From NCBI GenBank assembly GCA_030847615.1, contig JAUMIR010000002.1:198693809-198757808 (forward strand): 64,000 bases of DNA, read 5' to 3'. Positions 46,801 to 55,800 of this stretch are shown here, one piece after another (position 1 is the stretch's first letter; the number at the start of each line of letters is the position of its first letter). Under the pieces are notes generated by a model, which did no database searches, was not told the origin of the DNA, and was given only the letters and a program-made list of their open reading frames with translations. The position numbers were made by a program, and so were the translations under genes. This DNA comes from Gambelia wislizenii (lineage: Eukaryota > Chordata > Lepidosauria > Squamata > Crotaphytidae).

Positions 46801-49800
46801 CCCTTCCCTGGTTCTCCCCTCCCCATGCCACTATCGTGGCTTCCACCTGGATGGGAAAGGAGGAGAACTCTGTTGTCCTCGTCTCCCTTCCCTGGTTACC
46901 ACCCCCCTCCTGTGCCACTGTCACAGCCACCTGGACAGGGAAGGGAAGGGAGCTCTCTCATCTCAGCTGTCATCTTGGATGCGAAGCTTATGGGGGCTGG
47001 TGGGGGCAAAAACATAATTAAGACAAGCAAAAGCTGCTGCAACTTGCTATAACTGCAAGGCACTATGTCCCCCCTGCTCTCATATAGGCAGGGCCAAAGA
47101 GTCTTAGCAGACCACAAGCAGAACATGAGTCAACAGTGTGATGAGGTAGCTTTAAAAGCCAGCACGATTCTGGGCTGCATCATTAGAAATATAGTGTCTA
47201 GATCGAGGGAAGTAACAGTACCACTCTGTTCTGCTTTGGTCAGACCTCACCTGGAATACTGTGTCCAGTTCTGGGCACCACAGTTCAAGAAGGCTATTGA
47301 CATTTATTTATTTATTTGTTTGTTTATTTAGGTATTTATTTAGGTATTTATACCCCACTCTTCAGCCACATGGGCTTTCAGAGAGGCTTACAAGTTGTTA
47401 AGCAATAGCACCTACACATCTACACTGCTTTTATAGTGCACTAGGCACTCTCAAAGCGGTTTCCAATGTGTGTTAGCTAATTGCCCCCACAGGCCAGGTA
47501 CTCATTTTACCAACCTACAAAAAGATGGAAGGCTGAGTGAACCTTGGAGCCCTCGGGATCAAACTTGCAACGTTGTGGCTGCCACTGCACTACCAGGGCT
47601 CCCAAGCTGGAACGTGTCCAGTGGAGGGCAACCAAAATGGTGAAAGGACTGAAAGCCATGCCCTATGAGTGGCAGCTTAGGGAGCTGGGTGTGTTTAGCC
47701 TGGAGAAGAGAAAATTAAGGGGTGACATAATAGCCATGGAATATGCTTCCTCAGACTGTGGTGGAGTCTCCTTCTTTGGAGGTTTTCAAACAGAGGCTGG
47801 ATGGCCATCTGTTGGGTGTGCTTTGATTGTGTATTCCTGCATGGCAGGGGGTTGGACTGGATGACCCTTTTGATCTCTTCAAACCCAGTTCTAGGATTTG
47901 ATGATTGTAGGAGCTTTACTAAAAAGGGGGTGATGACTATATGCCAAAGGGATGCAGACTGAAGGAAATAATGAACTAATGTACATTTTTCAAACACTCT
48001 AAGTAGGACTTGGAGAAAGTGGTGCCACCAACAAATCCCTCCTCATTTCATTAGAATGTAGGACCATCCTAGTTCTCATTTCCTCTCTTTGCTGCAGGAT
48101 CTCAAAGAGAACTTTGGAATATAAAAATATAACTCAGGTTCCTCTCTGCATTTGCATACCATACCCACCTGGATTTTCTTCTTCCCGTCCTTCTGGGTCA
48201 AGCACATCAACATGGTCTTCTGGGCGAGCAGACTGGACTTGTCCACATAGCCCAAGCAAAGGGCTGCATCAAAACTCATATCATCCATGGGATCCTGCAA
48301 ATTCACCAGCCGCTGTAGATTTCGGATTAAACTGTTCCGACTACCAATGCAGGGCCGCTGCAGAAAGACAGCAATTATTTTAGGAACTCCAGTGATCTAA
48401 ATGATGTTTCAATAAGACCAGAGGAAAAAGGAGAGGGACTGCCAGCTCTAGTAAGGAATGATTTTACCAACAGTAAACCCTTATATCTTACCTCAAAAGC
48501 TGGCATGAATGACCAGGCTTGTAAAGATGCCTTCAAAGCAGCCAATGTATCTTCTCTCCGATTCAGGGTCACCACCTTCAGATGTTTAATTAGCACTTTC
48601 ATTACAGAAGTCTCTAGGCAACCTGTTCCAGAGAAATAAGAGGCACAGATCAAAGATAGAAACAAAATTCTCAGAAACTTCAGGGAGAATCAAAGGGAAA
48701 ACACACACACACCCTACACAGATCTTATACAGAGGGACAAAACAAGCACATGGTAAGGCATAGTGCAGCATCCTCATCTCTGCCACTAGTTCTGTCATTC
48801 ATTATACAGAGAGCATCATACAAGGAGTTAAAGAAAATGTGTCAGTAGTCAAACAGTGGGATGAACTGGTTAAAGAAGTTTAGAAATCCATTCCCCCCTC
48901 CTTAAAAGTTTGTCTGAAGTGGTTGAACATTTATCTGTCAAAGCTGGTTCTAGAAATAAGCAATCACATCTCCCTCCAGGGGCTGTACTTGGTAGCATGA
49001 AGTCCCCCTCCATTTGCCCTACTACCCAGAACTTAGAGTGTTAACTTTTAAACTGTAACTATTTATAATGATATTTCTGAGGTGAGACTCCAATAGTAGC
49101 AAGCTACTTAGAACATTATCTAACTGCCTTCCATACAATCCAACTGTCCCAATTTGATAGGTACAGTGTTACCTACCCTGATAGAGATGGCTGGGCAAGA
49201 TTCCTAGAGGAAACCCTGCAGAGTTGCTGCTAATCATTGTAGAGCATTCTTTCTAAACCTGATAGCTTCTAACTGTATTGGATTACAATGCCTATTATTC
49301 CTGGCCAGCATGACCACAGTCATGGTGGATGATAAGCACATGGTGGATGATAGGCACCTAATAGGCACTATTAGGACAGTATAAGGCCACTCCTATATGT
49401 AACATGACCATCAGTTACCTGCTAAATTAGTGGACACCATGGTGGCTGGTGGCTTCCCAGTCAGTCCTGGATTATCATCCAGACTTTAAAGGAGATTTTC
49501 AAAGTGCTGAACCTTGTCCACCAAGGTACCTTAGTTCAGCACCCTGGACAGATCCTGTAAAATTAAAATTAAACCCCAAAGCAAATTCACCATGGCATGG
49601 CCATGTGAAATATCAGCTGCCACTGGATGGAGAGCACAGAGATTATAGCTGCAGGCAGATTTGAAACTGGAGTACAAGTGACCCAAATTTATGTGGTTTT
49701 CCCACCTATCCTGTTCTGTTTAGACATCCCCCTTCAGCCCTTGTCCAGCAGCTGGGAATTTACAGGAGCATCAGAATTAGCAACGATGAGCACAGCCAAT

Positions 49801-52800
49801 ACTTATTTCCTTCCTCTGGCAAGTGGCAGCTTTTATTGAGGGTAAGTGGGTGTGTAATGACTGGCAAAATTAGGAGTGCCTTACTGAAGCTAGCACATGC
49901 AAGCCCCATCATGCCTATGTTCCTGGGACCATCCCCAACACAATTAAAGGGTCTTCCTAGATCCAGAGGGTGAATGGTCCTCCAAAAGCCAGGACAAACA
50001 CTATCCAAGTGACCTGCTGAAACCTGCACCAGATTTTTGCAAGGTTAAAATGCACAACACACCAGCAACCCAGAATCATATATTAATGGATGTTCATGTC
50101 ATAACATATGGCACTACATTTTGGTTCTCTTGGTTTGGGGCCAGTTTCACACTTTTAAAAAGTATTATTATTATAGCAAAAGTTGTGTGTTCCCAGGAAT
50201 AAAAGAACAATCTGAGAAGTTTCTATCTCTACTGAGCCTACCAACGAGTCTTACGCCCTTCCCCCATGCCAGTGCTGGGGATCTTGAGTGATTTGAGAAA
50301 GAAAGTCACTCACCCAGCAAAGCCAGGGACCGAGCTGCTTCATACTGCACAGACAGACTGTTGCTTTCCTGAAGCTGAGAAAATAAGTACTAATAACAAA
50401 CAGCTGGAAACCACTCATGTGCATGAACATCCTACCATTATAGATTAACAGACATGGCAGCCTCCCCCCGCCCCAAAAATCAAGTCTAATATCAAGGTGA
50501 AACAGTTTGTTTGTTTGCTCACCGGCCCCACACATCCAGAACACTGTGTACCATAAGCAGAGGTCAAGTACTCAAAGAGCAAACAGTTGTACATTAGTCA
50601 AGATAAATTTTCGGTAAAGCAAATCTTCTATGAGCCATCTTAGCCTGGGAAGAAAACTCTTTCTGTGCCAAACATAGCAACTAGCATAACCCAGAAAATA
50701 TTACTAGATATTCCCCATAATGCCACTGGGCCCTGAGGTTCAGATGCATTCTGGGGAAATGATGGTGGCAGCAGCTGCAGCCCCCTCACTTAACACTTCA
50801 CTTTAAAGGACTAGGTCCTAAAAATATTTTTTATATATAAATAAAGAGGGTGGAGTTAAAAAACAAAACAAAGGGAGGCTAACGGCAATACTGGTGGTGT
50901 CTCTTCTAGGGCCAACATTTGTCTCACCGCGTCCACTGGTGACCACTGGGCCTAATTAGGTTGGACTTCATGAAATTATGTTCTGGTAACATCTTCAAGT
51001 TTAATTAATGTCTGACTGCTAGATTCTAAGGGTTCAACAAACTTTTTAAGAGCTGAATTGTTTTTACAGATAATAGAAAATCATTAGAAATAGATTCCCT
51101 TATGTTTGTCCTCATCTTGAATGTCAACTGCCATAAAACAGTGGCCAAATCTTTCAATATATTACTGGATGTCTTCAGTTTCTGGATAAGTTTCCATAGG
51201 CTGTCATCACTAGGTTCTCTTGTCATCACTTTTCTATAGAAGCTCATTTTTAATACATAAATAAAACTTCTCATTTTGTGTGAAGGGAAACAAACTGTTC
51301 ATTGGCAGAATAATACTGGACAGAAACCGAAAGGAATTGGCAAGAAAAAATTTAAGAGTAGAGTCTTGCTCCAGCCTATCATAATAAAAGAGCTCTATAT
51401 ATAGACCCATAATGTTCACATTACTACAAACATGATAATTTCCAGTAGCTAAATATGATCCCTGTCTACGTTGATACTAGAAGAAATGCATGGCTCCTAC
51501 TCACATGACTCTTACTCATTCTTTTCCCCAGTAACACCTTTTGAGAGCCATGAGCATAACAAGAGGACAACAATTCATCACATTTTGTGTTTCGCCCCAC
51601 CCCCACTGCCATGTGTCTGGCAGTGAGTGAACTGGAATGAGAAATGGGATGCTATAACATCATTTCTGTGTGAAGTTGAAGGCTTTCACTGCTGGCATCC
51701 ATACATTTTCCTTGGGTTTTTTCCAGGCTGCGAGGCCGTGTTCCGGAATAGTTTCTTTCTGACATTTTGCCTGCATCTGTGGCTGGCATCTTCAGAGAAT
51801 GGGTGGATAGGAGTGTGTGTGGAGTTTATATATTGTGAACCCCTGTGGGGGGGGAGTATATGTAAATTTGCATAACTGAGTGGTTAGTTTCTGGATATAG
51901 AAATGCAACCTCACCTGGCTGTCACAACCTCACCTGGAAGTGTTCTGTCATTGACGCTGTACTCATGTGAGCACAATGGCGCAAAGTTTCAAATGCTGGC
52001 AATGCTGGCACAAAAGTGGAGCGGGAGACCTATTGATGGCTTGGCTTGTCAATAAAATAGAATGGCTTTTGGACTTGACATGATTGTGACTTGACAAGCC
52101 AAGCCATCAATAGATCTCCCACTCCACTTTTGTGCCAGCATTGCCAGCATTTGAAACTTCGCGGCATTGTGCTCACGTGAGTACAGCATCAATGACAGAA
52201 CACTTCCAGGCGAGATCGTGACAGCCAGATGAGGTTGCATTTCTATACCCAGAAACTAACCATTCAATTACACAAATTTACATATACTCCCCAACAGGAG
52301 TTCATAATATATAAACTCCACACACACTCCTACCCAACCAGTCTCTGAAGATGCCAGCCACAGATGTAGGCGAAATGTCAGAAAGAAACTATTCCAGAAC
52401 ACGGCCTCACAGCCCAGAACATAATTTCTTTCTCATACACACACATATATCTGGCCGCCATTCTGCCTTCATTCTGCAGCTAGTAATACTAAGCAGAAGC
52501 ATAGAGGAAATATGGGTAACTGACAGTCCTGTAACCACTTTAACATCTAGTTAGCACAATCTTGGTTTTCCAAGGTAGCGTTGGCTGGGAATGATGGGAA
52601 TTGTATCCAACAATTTTGAGGGTCCATGCTTTAGAGTTGCTGGGTTAGAGCCTAAAAATACAACCCCCATATTCACAGGACTGAAAACCGCAGATTCGGT
52701 TACCCATGTCTGACAAAAATATGGTCTCTCTAGGCATCTTCTAGGTCCTCCAGCATGACTCTATGGTATACTTCTGCCAGAAGCTGACCATAAAGTTGCA

Positions 52801-55800
52801 CTGGAGTACCTAGAAGATACCTAGAGAGGTGTTCTCTCTAGGCATCTTCTAGGTTCTCCAGTGTGACTCTGTTGTATGAAGTTGTTAATTTTAATAGGGT
52901 TCACTGTTATCTGCAGTTTCCATTATCCATGGTAAGTCTGGGAACATATCCCCTGCAGATACAGGAGTTGTACTGTATCTAAAGGCTCATTGCAGGAAGA
53001 ATCAAGTCCACAAGGATTATACTTATATAGTCACACACCTGCACAACTGTTCTGATTTGTCAGGGACAGGGACAGTCCAGATTAATCCCACTTTGCCAGC
53101 TGTTTTTAAAATATCCCAGTTTCAGTCCATTTTTGGTTTACTTCATTTGCTGCAAATTGAGTTCAAAGTACAAAAGTAGTTTGTACTCAATTAACTCAGC
53201 AGGTGAGGGGGGAGGACAGGAGTGAATAGAGTGTTCCCTTTCCCAGTAGATTCAGTCAAAAGTAAACTGCTGCAGCCTCTCCTAGCTTGTATGCTCTTCT
53301 TCAATAATAACTTTGCCATCTTGACCACACTCTCTGATGTTGATTGCCCACATGTCTCCTGGTTTTCATCTATAAAATGTTGGAGGGTATGTACTTACAG
53401 TATTATGAATCGCAGATATAACAGATTCTTCAGCAACACCAAGTTGCCCAAGGGCCTAGAGAAACCAGCCAAAGAAACAAAGAATTATCACTGGGGAAGC
53501 CTCTCACAATTCCAGTTCCAGAGGATGAACTCTGAAGAAAAGAAGAAAGTATCTTGAAAACTAGCTGTTCCAATCTATACAGGTACAGGATAAAGTCAAA
53601 CCAGAGCTTGTAAAAGTTACCACTTTGAACTAAAACTTCTAAGATACCACAATCATATTTCCTAACTTTCAGTAAGACAAGGTGCAAGGACTGCAGGGTC
53701 CTGCTTCCACTAAAACAGGTTCTTGCAGAGTAAAGCAGGAATACAAAGTTTAGAGGTCCATGTCTGTAGTACAGTACCTCACTTCTGTAACTCACCAAAA
53801 ACATCTAACTGAAAGAAGCAAGCTTAAAGGTTAGGAGTGATTTTACCAGCTGTTTAACTTTTTGCCTACATTAAAGATAATTGATGAATCCATCCAAATA
53901 GATGGATGGATGGATGGAAAACTACAGTAGACATTGCCAAGAGAATGCAGTTCTCAAAACAATCTGTAAACTGAGGAAACAGTACCAGAGGGAGGCTTCA
54001 GATTTGAAACCCAAAAGGTCAGCCTCCTGTAAATAAGGATTGCTTTATTTAAGATAGGCAGGTTTGTGCACAAGTAAGTCACCCTGCATTTAACAGAGCT
54101 TATTCTCCAATATTTGTTTAGGATTAGATCTCTGCTTATTATTTCCTTCATTCATAACAGATGATATTGTTTCTCTCCATCCTTCTGCCTGAATTAGCCA
54201 GAGGGGTAAGAGCAACAAATGAGTTGCTAGGCAGACATGATTTATTATTAATCTTTCGCAATAATATTTGTAGAGCCACAGGTTTCCTACCTCTGCTTTA
54301 TGAATGTTGTCTCCATCGTTATGGTTCCTTGTTTCTAGAAAAGAGCTTAATCTGCACTATTATTTCTGACCCAGAATCTGACCCAATAATCTCAACTTTT
54401 ACTTTGAGAGCCAGTGTGGTGTAGTGGTTTGGGTGTTGGATTAGGATATTAGGATTTGAATCCCTGCTAAGCCCTGGAAACCCAGCGGGTGACCTTAGGC
54501 AAGTCACACACTCTCAGCCTCTGAGGCAAGCAAGAGCAAACCTCCTCTGAACAAATCTTGCCAAAAAAACTTTATAATAGTCTTGTCATAAACTGAAGTG
54601 GACTTGAAGGCACCACCATCACCACACCAATATTGTGCATATAATAGTAGGAGTCTGAAAAGATGGGGGGAGAGGTGTGATTAGCACAACCTTTCCTAAC
54701 CTGGTGCCCTCCAGATGTGTTTGACCACACTTCTCCTTCCATCATCCCCAGCCAGGATCTAGAGGGCACCAGGTTAGGGAAGGCTGCAATAAAGGCTTTG
54801 CAAAGTTCTAGACCAAATGGGGAAGACTTGATTTTACCTGGGCTGCATAGATTTGTTGAAGTTCCACAGGGGAAGCCAAGTTCTTTATGAGAAACTGCAG
54901 GGATGTAGAATTGAAAAACACAGCAGTATTAATAAAAAGGGAAGAAAGAGTCATAGCATCAGTGATGCTATGCAAGTGATGTTGAGGAACATCTCAAAAG
55001 AACATGAAGAAAAGCTGCAATCTTTGCCTAAGCCACACAACTATGCCCCTAAACTGTTCAGCCAGTGTCCATTGGGTCCTTCTCTACCATGGATTCATTG
55101 TGTGACCTTTAGTCAGTCTCTCTTTGCCTCAGTTTCATACCTGTAAAATGGCAATATTAGAGACATAGGGATAATTAAAAATTTCACATTAGAAGCACAA
55201 TGTAAATGATAAACAGTGACTTACACGGGTATAATTAATAAGGAATGTAGGGAGTTGATTCTATTCCCTGAGTTACAGGATGGTTATGGTAGCACAAATC
55301 TAAATATATATTTTTGAGGACTAAATTCCCAATAAGATTTTAAAAAGTCAAGCTGTAATCCCATATCCTCTTGGCTGTGAGTAAGCCCCATTTAACTCAA
55401 AGCAACTTGCATTCAAGTAGACATGCATGTATTTGTATTTAGGCTTTGAGCTATGGGAAGGGGGGATGCAGCCCTCCAGATGTTGCTGGATTGCAAGTCC
55501 TACCATTCCTTAATCACTGGCTATGCTGGTTAGGGCTCCTGGGAGTTGCAGTCATCAATACCTGGAGGGCCACATAATTCCCACCCCTGAATGAGTGAAA
55601 GAACCTGATTTAATTCAGCAAACAGTTAAAATGTTGGCTCCGACTCTTTTTTAAAAAGATCATCTTTATTAAATGTTTATAAACAGCCATAACTAATATT
55701 ACATTTTCTCATACACGCATTTTCCTTTACATTATCTTCTTATAAAAATGTGTCTGTTTATATTCTTATACTTATCAGAATTTATACCAACATTTTCCTT

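Larger units (their letters stand above)
45545..47898 (+). mobile_element. CR1 LINE split by three insertions
   Basis: CR1 pieces are recognisable at 45545-45632 (tcactaagagtcaacatgga), 46029-46262 (FADD region to the linker), 47097-47305 and 47600-47898 (C-terminal region and 3' tail). Between them lie a MITE (45633-46028), a TIR-family element with a minisatellite (46263-47096) and a (TTTA)-led insert (47306-47600). Confidence 0.8.
51721..52434. mobile_element. Penelope-like inverted repeat with arms of about 330 bases
   Basis: Left arm 51721-52050 and right arm 52092-52434 are inverted copies around a 41-base centre. Outer parts contain the squamate Penelope-like end (agaacacggcct, tgccagccacagatg); inner parts contain a sequence also found in MITEs at 39310 and 58550. 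There is no RT or GIY-YIG frame. Confidence 0.7.

Noticed and set aside
46325..47052. Open frames of 144-201 codons on both strands
   Set aside because: They lie in a tandem array within a non-autonomous element.
53430..53804. 124-codon minus-strand open frame
   Set aside because: It overlaps the splice acceptor side of a HEATR9 exon in a different reading context and shows no domain; most of it is intron.
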